A stretch of 64,000 nucleotides of DNA from JAJRRS01 sp041402025 (GTDB lineage: Bacteria; Planctomycetota; Phycisphaerae; Phycisphaerales; Phycisphaeraceae), in assembly GCA_041402025.1 (NCBI GenBank), contig JAWKTA010000005.1:1-64000 (forward strand), read 5' to 3'. The notes beneath the pieces were generated by a model. It made no database searches. It was not told where the DNA came from and saw nothing but the letters and a program-made list of their open reading frames with translations. This document shows positions 9,795 to 17,851 of this stretch, piece by piece (the first letter of the stretch is position 1; every line of letters starts with the position of its first letter). The position numbers were made by a program, and so were the translations under genes.

Positions 9795-11234
9795 ATGGAG
9801 CGCAAGATAACCCCGCAGGACCTGATCGACCTGCCAAAGCCGACGACCGACATCACGCTCACGATCACGCGTGAGTTCAATGCGCCGCGCGACACGGTCT
9901 GGCGGGCCTGGACCGAGGCCGATGCGCTGATGCGATGGTACTGCCCGAAGGGTTTCACGGTTTTGTTCGCGCAGAACGACCTGCGTGTCGGCGGGAAGTG
10001 GCGATCCGGGATGCGCGCCCCGGACGGCAGTGAATACATCCATCATGGGGTCTACCACGTTATCGACAAGCCCCACCGGCTGATCTTCACGCACGCCTGG
10101 GAAAAGAACGAACTCGAACCCGCCGCCGATACCGTCATCACGATCATGCTGACCGAGAAGGACGGCAAGACCGCGATGCACTTCGAGCAGATCGGCTTCG
10201 CCAACACCGATTCGCGCGATTCGCACAACGCCGGCTGGAGCGGCGCGTTCGACAACATGTCGGCGATGCTCTCGGGCAACGACCAGCTCAACATCGATAA
10301 TCAGATCGTCATCAGCCGGATCATCCAGGCGCCGCGCAGCCTCGTGTTCAAGGCGTTCAGCGACCCGGAATACATCCGCAACTGGTGGGGGCCGCGCGGC
10401 TTCACCACCACCACCAAATCCATGGATTTCCGCAACGGAGGCACCTGGCGGTTCACAATGCACGGCCCGGACGGCACGGATTACCCCAACCGCATCAAGT
10501 ACCTCTATATCCACGAGCCGGACTGCCTGATCTATAAGCACGACAACGACGGCACCGAAGACTTCGAGCCGATCGACTTCCACTCGACCGTTACACTCGA
10601 GGCCTTCGGCCCGGACGGCGCGCAGACGAAGATCACGCTCCGCAGCGTCTTCCCGTCCACCGAGGCCCGCGATCTGGTCAGCAAGAAATACGGCGCGGTC
10701 GAGGGCGGTATCGAGCACGTCACCCGCCTGGCCGAACACCTGGCGAAGCAAGCGGCGAAGCCCGCGCTGGTTCTCGCCTTGCCCAGCGACAACACGATCA
10801 TTATGCGTCGGACCTTCGACGCGCCACGCCGGCTTGTCTTTGATGCGTGGACCAGGCCCGAGCATTTAAAGAAGTGGTGGGGCTGTGACGGGGTCAAGAT
10901 GGTCGGTTGCGAAGTAGACCTGAAAGTCGGCGGCGCTTACCGCCACGAATTGCGGGCCGACAACGGCGCGACCTTCTCCTTTAGTGGGGTATACAAGGAA
11001 ATCGACCCGCCCGGGAAACTGGTCTTCACCGAACGGTTTAACGATGACAGCCTCGGCAACCCCGAAAACATTACCACCGTCACGCTTGAAGAGGCGGACG
11101 GCCAGACCATTATGACCGCGACCAGCGTCTACCCGTCTCGCGATCAGCGTGACGGACACCTCAACTCCGGCATGGAAACCGGCGCCGCACAAAGCTTCAA
11201 CAGCCTCGACCGATTGCTCGCGTCCATCAGGTAA
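9795..11234 (+). CDS. Protein with three tandem SRPBCC/AHSA1 domains
   Basis: 479 aa from ATG 9795, with AAGGAAG eight bases upstream. It contains three complete AHSA1-type domains. The first begins about residue 18 (ITREFNAPRDTVWRAWTE), the second about 172 (ISRIIQAPRSLVFKAFSD, then NWWGPRGF), the third about 334 (IMRRTFDAPRRLVFDAWT, then KKWWGC). Each has the APR-x2-V-[FW]-x-A motif and the Gly-Gly-x-[WY]-R strand. Linkers between domains are short. Each domain forms a hydrophobic cavity in related proteins, but function is unknown. The long frame is uninterrupted over 1.4 kb, so the fusion is probably genuine, although a lost stop between former single-domain genes cannot be excluded in this indel-prone segment. 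Confidence 0.85.
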   Translation: MERKITPQDLIDLPKPTTDITLTITREFNAPRDTVWRAWTEADALMRWYCPKGFTVLFAQNDLRVGGKWRSGMRAPDGSEYIHHGVYHVIDKPHRLIFTHAWEKNELEPAADTVITIMLTEKDGKTAMHFEQIGFANTDSRDSHNAGWSGAFDNMSAMLSGNDQLNIDNQIVISRIIQAPRSLVFKAFSDPEYIRNWWGPRGFTTTTKSMDFRNGGTWRFTMHGPDGTDYPNRIKYLYIHEPDCLIYKHDNDGTEDFEPIDFHSTVTLEAFGPDGAQTKITLRSVFPSTEARDLVSKKYGAVEGGIEHVTRLAEHLAKQAAKPALVLALPSDNTIIMRRTFDAPRRLVFDAWTRPEHLKKWWGCDGVKMVGCEVDLKVGGAYRHELRADNGATFSFSGVYKEIDPPGKLVFTERFNDDSLGNPENITTVTLEEADGQTIMTATSVYPSRDQRDGHLNSGMETGAAQSFNSLDRLLASIR

Positions 11235-11274
11235 TCATACAACCTTGCCATACCAATAACTCCACGGGATCACC

Positions 11275-11787
11275 ATGACCGCAGACAAACCCAAGACGCC
11301 TGCCACGACCGAACACGCCATCCTCATCACCCGCGTTTTCAATGCCCCGCGTGAATTGGTCTGGCGTGCGTGGACACAGCCGGAGCATGTCGAGAAGTGG
11401 TTCGGCCCCAAGGGGTTCAGCACCACGGTCGAGAAACAGGAACTCCGCGTCGGCGGCCGGTCGCGTTTCGTGATGCACGGGCCCGATGGCAAGGATTACC
11501 CCTGCGAGGGGACGTATCTCGAACTCGTCCCTATGGAGCGGATCGTCACCACCGATGAGTTCGCCGAGGATTTTGAGAATGCCACCGGCACCGACCTGCC
11601 CGCGGGCATCATCCTCACGGTTCTATTTGAAGATGTCGGCGATGATGCCGCAAAGACCCGCGTGACCCTGCGCATCCAGCACCCGACCGCCGAGGAAAAG
11701 AAGAAGCACGAAGACATGGGCGTCGTCGGCGGCTGGAACTCAACGCTGGATTGTTTGGAAGAGCAGCTTGCTGCGATGCAGGCGTAG
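11275..11787 (+). CDS. SRPBCC (AHSA1-type) domain protein
   Basis: 170 aa, intact. A single AHSA1-like domain: ITRVFNAPRELVWRAWTQ at the start, KWFGPKGF, GGRSRFVMHGPDG in the central strands, and a C-terminal helix ending in GGWNSTLDCLEEQL. ATG 11275 lies 41 bases after the triple-domain gene, so it is probably in the same transcript. It is the fifth AHSA1 domain in 3 kb. Close similarity of its first half to the third domain upstream suggests local duplication. Confidence 0.85.
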   Translation: MTADKPKTPATTEHAILITRVFNAPRELVWRAWTQPEHVEKWFGPKGFSTTVEKQELRVGGRSRFVMHGPDGKDYPCEGTYLELVPMERIVTTDEFAEDFENATGTDLPAGIILTVLFEDVGDDAAKTRVTLRIQHPTAEEKKKHEDMGVVGGWNSTLDCLEEQLAAMQA

Positions 11788-11844
11788 GCCGGTTCATACC
11801 CGGTGTCGCACAGATGACTGGCGGCGTGGTGGTGTAAGTCCGGT

Positions 11845-12846
11845 TTACACCATCACCGCTTCGTACCAGCGCACGGTCGATTCCAGGCCCTTCTCGAAGG
11901 GCACAACCGGCTCGTAGCCGATGGTCTTCTTAGTCAGGTTCAGGTCCGCCAGGGAGTGTTTTACGTCCCCGGCACGCTCGTCCTTGTGGACCGGAGTCAG
12001 CTCGGGCCGGCCCATCAGCTTCGCCATCGCCACGGCCAGCTCGTTGACCGATACCCGCGTGCCCACCGCCACGTTCATCACTTCCCCGCCGATCTTCTTC
12101 TCACAGCGGGCGGCCAGCAGGTTGGCGTGGACGGCGTTGTCGACGAAGGTGAAGTCGCGCGACTGCTCGCCGTTGCCGAAGATCACGGGGTTGGCCCCGG
12201 CGATCAGCGCGCTGGCGAACGCCGCGATCACGGCGGCGTAGGCTGAGTTGGCGTTCTGTCTCGGCCCAAAAATGTTGAAGTAACGCAGGCTCGCGGTGTC
12301 CAGCCCGTAGCTCCCGGCATAGGCACGCATCAACGCCTCGCATGCGACCTTGTTCGCCGCGTACGGGCTCTTGGCGCGCACGGGCATGGTCTCGATCTTG
12401 GGCAGGGTTTCCGAATCCCCGTAGGCCGCGCTGCTGGCGGCGAACATGACCCGCGTCACCTTCGCGTTCTTTGCGGCTTCCAACACGTTGAGCGTGCCGG
12501 TGGTATTGACCTCGTTGTATTTAACAGGTTGCTCGACGCTCCGGGGCACGGACCCCAGCGCCGCCTGGTGGAAAACATAGTCACACCCGGCGGTGATCTT
12601 CGCGAGCAGGGCGGTATCGAGGATCGAGCCTTCGACGAACTTTAGCCGGTCGCCGGCCCGGTCTTTATAGGTATCGAAGTTCCCGACATCGCCGCCTGAA
12701 AGATCGTCGATGACGGTGACGGAAGCGCCCAGGTCGATCAGGGCCTCGGTGAGGTGCGAGCCGATGAAGCCCGCACCGCCGGTGACCAGGGCCCGCCGGT
12801 TGTTGAAGGAATCGCCGTGGAGGGTGCGCCAGTCGGTGATGGCCAT
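11845..12846 (-). CDS. NAD-dependent sugar-nucleotide epimerase (UDP-GlcNAc/Glc C4-epimerase-like)
   Basis: Extended SDR enzyme of about 333 aa acting on a nucleotide sugar. I start at ATG 12846 (MAITDW), since the twenty residues before it in the open frame are not family-like. GGAGFIGSH is the Rossmann glycine motif; SSAAYGDSE and YAANK give the catalytic Ser, Tyr and Lys. The phrases ALGSVPRSVEQP and RYFNIFGPRQ resemble the WbpP/TviC group of UDP-N-acetylhexosamine 4-epimerases, so a UDP-HexNAc substrate is likely but not proven. It probably feeds surface polysaccharide synthesis with gmd, fcl, glf and the GT2 nearby. Confidence 0.85.
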   Translation of the reverse strand: MAITDWRTLHGDSFNNRRALVTGGAGFIGSHLTEALIDLGASVTVIDDLSGGDVGNFDTYKDRAGDRLKFVEGSILDTALLAKITAGCDYVFHQAALGSVPRSVEQPVKYNEVNTTGTLNVLEAAKNAKVTRVMFAASSAAYGDSETLPKIETMPVRAKSPYAANKVACEALMRAYAGSYGLDTASLRYFNIFGPRQNANSAYAAVIAAFASALIAGANPVIFGNGEQSRDFTFVDNAVHANLLAARCEKKIGGEVMNVAVGTRVSVNELAVAMAKLMGRPELTPVHKDERAGDVKHSLADLNLTKKTIGYEPVVPFEKGLESTVRWYEAVMV

Positions 12847-12922
12847 GAGGGACCCGATCGGGGTAAGTGGGTGAAGTTGTTTGTGACAAGTGTGCCCGTG
12901 CGGCACCGCTTGTTGCGCCGGC

Positions 12923-13177
12923 TTAACTTAACGCTTCTACGTGTGTGTAGGCGTCGAGGTTCGCGACGACGATCTCGCCGTCGTCTTTCTGGATGACCAG
13001 TCGGTCCAGCCAGAGCTTGTCGTCCTTGGCGTGGGCGTACCACGAGCCGGTCTTCTTCTGTTCGGTGCGCACGACAACGCCCTCGACGCGGTCGGTCCAG
13101 ACGCCCTCCTTGCGGGGGATCTGCTGGGTGACGGCCACGCGCTGGCCTGCCTTGAACTCGTCCGTGGGCTGGGTCAT
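12923..13177 (-). CDS. Small conserved protein, SH3/KOW-like
   Basis: 84 aa from ATG 13177, which is preceded by AAGGAG; the frame extends upstream but without a start signal. The sequence is beta-rich (GQRVAVTQQIPRK, GVVVRTEQKKTGSW) with a pattern reminiscent of small SH3-like or KOW barrels. No named family is recognised. It is divergent from the MgtC-like gene. Confidence 0.6.
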   Translation of the reverse strand: MTQPTDEFKAGQRVAVTQQIPRKEGVWTDRVEGVVVRTEQKKTGSWYAHAKDDKLWLDRLVIQKDDGEIVVANLDAYTHVEALS

Positions 13178-13317
13178 GGTTGCTCCTTGAGTCGCACAAA
13201 ACATACCGTAATCAGTGGTTTTCGCCAAGCCTGCCCGGCCCGGCTGTTCCGGGCGGCCCCGGGTTGGGTGCGCGGCCATGCGCTGATATCGCCGTGCGGG
13301 CCGGTTACAATCACGGG

Positions 13318-13797
13318 ATGCCTGAGGTGTGGATACCCACGTTTGACATGGTTGCCCGGCTGTCGATCGCGTTGGTGTTCGGCGCGGTCGTGGGCTGGGA
13401 ACGCGAGCATCAGGCGCGGCCCGCGGGTCTGCGGACGCACATTTTGGTGGCGCTAGGCGCGGCGGGATTCACGATGGTCGCGCTGACGATGATGAATGAA
13501 TACCTCATTACGCCCGAGAAGCCGATCGGCATCGACCCGGTAAAGATCATCGCGGGGATCGTCGGCGGGGTCGGTTTCCTCGGGGCCGGGAGCATCTTTC
13601 AGAGCAAGGCCGGCGGCGTACACGGGATGACGACCGCGGCGGGGATCTGGGTCGTCGCGTCGGTCGGCGTGGCGGCGGGTGCGGGGTATTACGCGCTGGC
13701 GGGGCTGCTGGTTTTGTTCACGCTGTTCACACTTCAGACGTTGCGATACGTCTCACACCGGATCGAGAAGAACTTGGAAGATGCGGACGACAAATAG
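13318..13797 (+). CDS. MgtC/SapB family membrane protein
   Basis: 159 aa from ATG 13318. The N-terminal hydrophobic region has the family signatures GAVVGWEREH, RPAGLRTHILV and IVGGVGFLGAGSI, followed by GGVHGMTTAAGIWV. About four membrane helices are expected, ending in a short charged tail. Relatives are linked to magnesium homeostasis and to modulation of the F1Fo ATPase, but this short form lacks the long C-terminal domain of true virulence MgtC, so the role is open. Confidence 0.85.
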   Translation: MPEVWIPTFDMVARLSIALVFGAVVGWEREHQARPAGLRTHILVALGAAGFTMVALTMMNEYLITPEKPIGIDPVKIIAGIVGGVGFLGAGSIFQSKAGGVHGMTTAAGIWVVASVGVAAGAGYYALAGLLVLFTLFTLQTLRYVSHRIEKNLEDADDK

Positions 13798-13832
13798 CGG
13801 GTATGCTCGGATAAGCTGTCCGGGCGTTCGCG

Positions 13833-15281
13833 TCAGATATCGTAATCGTTCAGCCGGTTGTAGAGCGTCTTGAGGCTGATGCCCAGGACCTTGGCGGCCT
13901 CGGTCTTGTTGCCGTCCAGTTCTTCGAGCGTTTTGAGGATGAGCTGTTTCTCGGCCTCGTCGATCGTGGTGCCGACCTCGACCAAGACAACGGCGTCGGT
14001 ATCCACGTCGGTCTGTGGCTCGGATGATGCGGTATCCGAGTTCGCATGGGTGTCCTCTTGCCCCGTAGGGCGATCATCCGCACTTTTTCCCTGATGCTGG
14101 TTCACGGCGTCGCCACAGGTCCCGGTTTCCGCGTCGTCCAGCAGGTCATCAAGACAATCGAGATTCATCTCCGCGCCTTCGAGGATGTAGGCGCGCTGGA
14201 TCAGGTTCCGTAGCTGGCGGACGTTGCCGGGCCAGTCGTACCGTGTGAGTTTTTGCCTTGCCTGTTTGGTCAGGCGTTTTTCTGTTTGCTGTGCCTTGTT
14301 GTGCATCGACAGGAAGTGGCTTGCCAGCAGGATGGCGTCGTCCCCGCGATCGCGCAGCGGCGGTAGCGAGATGGGGAACACCGCCAGCCGATACATCAGG
14401 TCCTCGCGGAACGCGCCCTGCTTGACGGCCTCCTTGGGTTCGCGGTTGGTGGCGGCAACGACGCGCACGCTGACCTTCGTGTCTTTCTCGGCCCCGAGCC
14501 GGCGGAGCGTGCCGGTCTCCAGGACACGCAGGAAGCGCACCTGTACCTCCAGCGGCATCTCCGTGATCTCGTCCAGAAACAAAGTCCCGCCGTGCGCCTG
14601 CTCGAACACGCCGGCGTGGGCCTTGTCGGCCCCGGTGAACGCGCCTTTCTGATGGCCGAACAATTCGCTCTCGATCAGGTTCTCGGCGATCGCGCCGCAG
14701 TTGACCGCGACGAATGGGCTGCCCGACCGTTCGCTTCGGCTGTGGATCGCTCCGGCGACCAGTTCTTTGCCCGTCCCGCTCTCGCCGCAGATCAGCACCG
14801 ACGCGTCGGTCGGGGCGACCTTGGCGATCATGTTGTAGACCTCGAGCATCTCCGGGCTGTTGCCGAGCATCGACTCGAATGGTTTGTTCTCTTTGGACAC
14901 GCGCGCCTTGCGCATCGCGCTGACCTGTTTGACCTTGTGGAAGACCCGGTTCAGTTCCGCGTCGTCCGGGTCACGGGGCAGCAGCTCGAACATCGCTGAG
15001 TCGGACGATTCGATCGCCTCGGCCAGCGCGCCGTCCGCGTCGTCGGCCAGAAAGATCACGACCTGATTCGGTGTCAGCGGCAGCGTGGCGAGCGCCTGCA
15101 GGCCGGATGCGCCGTCCACGCCGCAGTCGATCAAGACCGCGGTCATGGCGTAGTTGTTCATCGCGGTGCGGGCCTTGGCGACGGTCCCGGAGGTGCGCGC
15201 GGTCAGGCCGTATCGTTCAATGACAGCAGACAACCTGTGTCGCGCTTCGCGTTCGAGCCCAACCATCAGCACGCTATACAT
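13833..15281 (-). CDS. Sigma-54-dependent transcriptional activator (NtrC family) with atypical receiver
   Basis: 482 aa: receiver-like domain (1-125), AAA+ sigma-54 interaction domain (about 140-375) and Fis-type HTH at the C-terminus (GNKTEAAKVLGISLKTLYNRL). The AAA+ part is complete: Walker A GESGTGKE, GAFTGA loop contacting sigma-54, Walker B GGTLFLDE, and an Arg-finger region with WPGNVRQLRNL. The receiver keeps Asp52 but lacks the usual acidic pair near the N-terminus (VLMVGLERE), and the KP motif reads LPRDP, so classical phosphorylation is doubtful. An acidic, poorly conserved linker precedes the HTH. A consensus sigma-54 promoter lies 1.5 kb away at 16768, making the stress genes there plausible targets. 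Confidence 0.92.
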   Translation of the reverse strand: MYSVLMVGLEREARHRLSAVIERYGLTARTSGTVAKARTAMNNYAMTAVLIDCGVDGASGLQALATLPLTPNQVVIFLADDADGALAEAIESSDSAMFELLPRDPDDAELNRVFHKVKQVSAMRKARVSKENKPFESMLGNSPEMLEVYNMIAKVAPTDASVLICGESGTGKELVAGAIHSRSERSGSPFVAVNCGAIAENLIESELFGHQKGAFTGADKAHAGVFEQAHGGTLFLDEITEMPLEVQVRFLRVLETGTLRRLGAEKDTKVSVRVVAATNREPKEAVKQGAFREDLMYRLAVFPISLPPLRDRGDDAILLASHFLSMHNKAQQTEKRLTKQARQKLTRYDWPGNVRQLRNLIQRAYILEGAEMNLDCLDDLLDDAETGTCGDAVNQHQGKSADDRPTGQEDTHANSDTASSEPQTDVDTDAVVLVEVGTTIDEAEKQLILKTLEELDGNKTEAAKVLGISLKTLYNRLNDYDI

Positions 15282-15531
15282 GAACGGTCCTTATGCGGCT
15301 ATACGCCCATCCCGATCCCACACCGGTATTGGGTCAGGCGCGACTTTAGCCGCGCCTTGATTATAGTGGCGAATCCATACGTTTACGATCCCGGTGGTTT
15401 ATAGCGAGAAACTGATATTTCCCTGCAAATACCCCCCGACCAGGGGCCGGGGAGCTATCCCGTCCGCCTCGGCCGTCCGATATCACCGGTCGGCCATTGG
15501 GAGGAGTTTCGTGTTGAACCGGTCTGCGTGA

Positions 15532-15742
15532 TCAGCCGTCCAGCTCGTTGGCGGCATCATCGATGGCGTCCCCGGCGTCATCGACCGCGTCGCCCACGGC
15601 GTCCCCGGCATCATCGACCGCGTCCTCGATGTTTTCGGCGGCGTTTTCCGCGGCCGAGTCGTTGTCGCAGCCGTTCAACGACAGGCCGAAGCATACCCAG
15701 GCCCAGACGCGCGGACAGTCCGAGTATCTGTGCTGTTTTCAT
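15532..15742 (-). pseudogene. Small acidic repeat lipoprotein, entericidin-like, one frameshift
   Basis: ATG 15742 follows AAGGAAAG and begins MKTAQILGLSAR. The frame then shifts, and the continuation CFGLSLNGCDNDS gives a lipobox (LNGC). The mature part is built of short acidic repeats (AENIEDAVDDAGDAVGD, then DDAGDAIDDAANELDG) ending at TGA 15532. Corrected length is about 69 aa. The Ala/Asp/Gly helical repeat resembles the tail of the neighbouring entericidin-like protein, so the two are probably paralogues. An indel between the start and the lipobox is needed to make it functional. Confidence 0.55.
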
Positions 15743-15826
15743 CGTCTTTCCTTTCGGTAATAGTCTTAATCGCGTGTGGATCGGCGCAGTCACCGACCAC
15801 CGTAGAGCGGCGACAGTGCGGCGCGA

Positions 15827-15961
15827 TTAATTCGCGGCGTCCTGTACCGCGTTGCCTACCGCTTCGACATCTTCCCCGGCCCCTTCCACCGTGTTGCAGC
15901 CCGCCAACACGAACGACACGATGCCGATCAACAGGATGGACCAGATCTTGAACTTGCTCAT
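15827..15961 (-). CDS. Entericidin-like small lipoprotein
   Basis: 44 aa from ATG 15961 with AAAGGAG eight to ten bases upstream. The lipoprotein signal peptide ends in FVLAGC. The mature sequence CNTVEGAGEDVEAVGNAV matches the entericidin A/B pattern (CNT-x-x-G-x-GED). Entericidins are membrane-associated bacteriolytic or stress lipoproteins in proteobacteria, controlled by stationary-phase or osmotic signals. Here it sits among other stress-type genes. No antidote partner can be named, although the repeat lipoprotein just downstream is a paralogue candidate. Confidence 0.8.
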   Translation of the reverse strand: MSKFKIWSILLIGIVSFVLAGCNTVEGAGEDVEAVGNAVQDAAN

Positions 15962-16065
15962 CTTATGTCTCCTTTCCAGGGATAAATACAAAACCGTCAC
16001 GGTCAGGTCCCGAATAACCGACACATTTATGACGCCCGGACCGTTTAGGATCACACTTAGTCTTA

Positions 16066-16429
16066 TCAATCACGGCACTGCCCGGAAGGCATCTGCATGC
16101 CGGTCGCTTCCGCGAACACCTCGTACTGGATATCCACATAAATGATCCTGGACTCCAGGTCGATCTCCAGAGCGCTAAAAGGTAATGCGAAGGACTTGTC
16201 GTTCTCGAACAAGAGTATGGCATAGGTCGCCGTGCCGATCGGTTTCGATCATCAGATCCTTCCAGCACACCCAAGGCTCGCCTTCGTGATTCTGCACGGG
16301 AAGTTGGCAAAGCGCTATCGTGGAGATGATGGGTCTCCCGCGGCTGTTAATGAATCGGTGCCGCGTATGGCAACCGTTTGTCTTGGAACCCGCGCTTGTC
16401 GTGGCGTTATCTTTGAGTTTACTTTCCAT
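16066..16429 (-). pseudogene. PRC-barrel domain protein, frameshifted
   Basis: The first frame from ATG 16429 reads VQNHEGE...WKDLMIETD; the continuation in the next frame reads TATYAILLFENDKSFALPFSALEI, then RIIYVDIQYEVFAEATGMQ, and stops at TGA 16066. This is the PRC-barrel pattern (G-E-x-L-G-x-x-x-D-L-M-I-D, then R-I-A-Y-A-V-L, then A-x-P-W-x-A-L). At least one indel near 16230 is needed, and probably another upstream, because the first 40 residues look scrambled. PRC-barrel proteins of this size are common in bacterial stress clusters. Confidence 0.55.
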
Positions 16430-16868
16430 AACGAGGTTACACAGTGCAATCACTATGCCAACACGCCGCCGTCCCTGGCTCTATCTATATAGATGCCATA
16501 CAGACCCAGTTTGTGCGGCGGAAACACGGTTAAAAAGTTTTAATCCACGTGCGCGCGAAAGCACAATCTATTTATTTAGTCTCTCCGCGCGACCGTGTAT
16601 GTCATATATAGGGCGTATAAGTTCGGGGAGTTTTTGAAATGTTTGCCGGGTGGTTTGTAAAGCGTACATGGGCGCTGGTTATGTAATAGGCATGAAATTC
16701 TGTTAATAAAACCCGTAGATACGGCCTATAACGCAAACATAAAACGTCTGCAGGGCCGATCCACGTCCTGGCACGGCGGTTGCAACTCTTCACATCAGAG
16801 GCAAGCGGGACCGGCCCGCTGGCAAGAGAAGTAAAGAACGAAACGGTTTCTTTTAGAAAGGAAACATC
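16430..16868. other. AT-rich regulatory intergenic region
   Basis: About 440 bases, noticeably AT-richer than the surroundings between 16450 and 16760, separating the minus-strand lipoprotein/PRC genes from the plus-strand DUF1328 gene. It contains the sigma-54 promoter at 16768 and a perfect small dyad CCGTA-GA-TACGG at 16713-16724, a possible activator site 44 bases upstream. No credible coding frame is seen. Confidence 0.55.
16768..16784 (+). promoter_or_regulatory. Sigma-54 promoter (-24/-12) of the DUF1328-DUF2383 genes
   Basis: The sequence CTGGCACGGCGGTTGCA fits the sigma-54 consensus YTGGCACGRNNNTTGCW at every position, with GG-N10-GC spacing (GG at 16770-16771, GC at 16782-16783). 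Transcription would begin near 16795, leaving a leader of about 74 bases with a small hairpin (AGCGGG/CCCGCT, 16804-16820) before the DUF1328 start. An NtrC-family activator is encoded 1.5 kb away. Confidence 0.8.
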
Positions 16869-17039
16869 ATGCTTGGCTACGCACTCGCATTCTTCATCAT
16901 CGCCATCATCGCCGCCGTCTTCGGCTTCGGCGGGATCGCCGCCGGTGCTGCGGGAATCGCGAAGATCCTGTTCTTCGTCTTCCTGGTCCTGTTCCTGGCT
17001 TCGCTGGTGATGAGCCTTGTGCGCGGCAAGTCGTTGTAA
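16869..17039 (+). CDS. DUF1328 (YtjA-like) small membrane protein
   Basis: 56 aa from ATG 16869 after AAAGGAA. The protein has two membrane helices: LGYALAFFIIAIIAAVFGFG, then a GGIAAGAAGIAKILFFV region, ending LVRGKSL. Length, the Gly/Ala-rich turn and the overall pattern match the UPF0391/DUF1328 family of stress-associated membrane peptides. It directly follows the sigma-54 promoter and precedes the DUF2383 gene on the same strand. Confidence 0.85.
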   Translation: MLGYALAFFIIAIIAAVFGFGGIAAGAAGIAKILFFVFLVLFLASLVMSLVRGKSL

Positions 17040-17176
17040 CCGACGATGCCGGATATGGCGGCCGGACGATCCGAATGTTGTCATCATTCGGGCACGAACC
17101 TGATCAGTAGCGGTTGAGCCGCCCCGCCCGAGGCAGGCCGCCGCTGACAACGAAACCAATACGAAAGGTTATTACC

Positions 17177-17665
17177 ATGACTCCCACAGGAAACAACTAC
17201 GAATCTCAAGGACGAAACCGTCGAGCGTATCAAGGACCTGGTCACCATCAACAAGGACAGCTCGGAAGGGTTTAATGAGGCGGCCGACGTCGTCGAAGAC
17301 CCCGACCTCAAGGGCCTGTTCCGTATGATGGCCGGTGAACGCCGCAAATTCGCGGATGAATTAAGGCGCTACGTCGTGATCAACGATGAAGATGCCAAGG
17401 TCGGCGAGGAGATCACCGGCTCTGGAAGGGCATGTTCCACCGCTGGTGGCTGGACCTTCGCGGCAAGCTCAGCGGCGGCGACGCCTACGCCGTTCTCGCC
17501 GAGGCCGGACGCGGCGAAGACAAGATCAAGGCCATGTACGAAGAGGTGATCAAGGACACCACGGGTAGCCCGCTCAACGCCGTCCTTCACGCCCAGTACG
17601 CCGAGGTCAAACAGGGCCACGACCGCATCCGCGACCTGCGCGACGCCGCCAAAGCCCGTAACTAA
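17177..17665 (+). pseudogene. PA2169-family (DUF2383) four-helix-bundle protein, two frameshifts
   Basis: Ferritin-like helix-bundle protein of a stress-associated family. From ATG 17177 (AAAGG upstream) the frame shifts near 17195 into NLKDETVERIKDLVTINKDS...ADVVEDPDLKGLFRMMAGER, and shifts again near 17425 into WKGMFHRWWLDLRGKLSGGD, continuing to the normal end DLRDAAKARN at TAA 17665. Both helical halves are well conserved, so the gene was probably functional. It lies 137 bases after the DUF1328 gene and likely shares its sigma-54 promoter. Confidence 0.75.
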
Positions 17666-17700
17666 TTGAATGCCGGCATCACCCCGCCGGATATTGTTCG

Positions 17701-17729
17701 AAGGCCGCCTTAACGGGCGGCCTTTTCTA
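17701..17729 (+). terminator. Rho-independent terminator after DUF2383 gene
   Basis: Perfect 9-bp stem AAGGCCGCC/GGCGGCCTT with a six-base loop, followed by TTCTA. It closes the DUF1328-DUF2383 transcription unit. Confidence 0.75.
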
Positions 17730-17851
17730 TTGCGAAGGCATTTTAAGTGAGTGGGCACAACGATGCAGTTGCTGGGCACTGTCTTACGGCCACAACTCCT
17801 GCCGCTCTACCAGCGGTCCGCGGCCGGGGTGTTTTTTGTTTCTCGCCCAGC

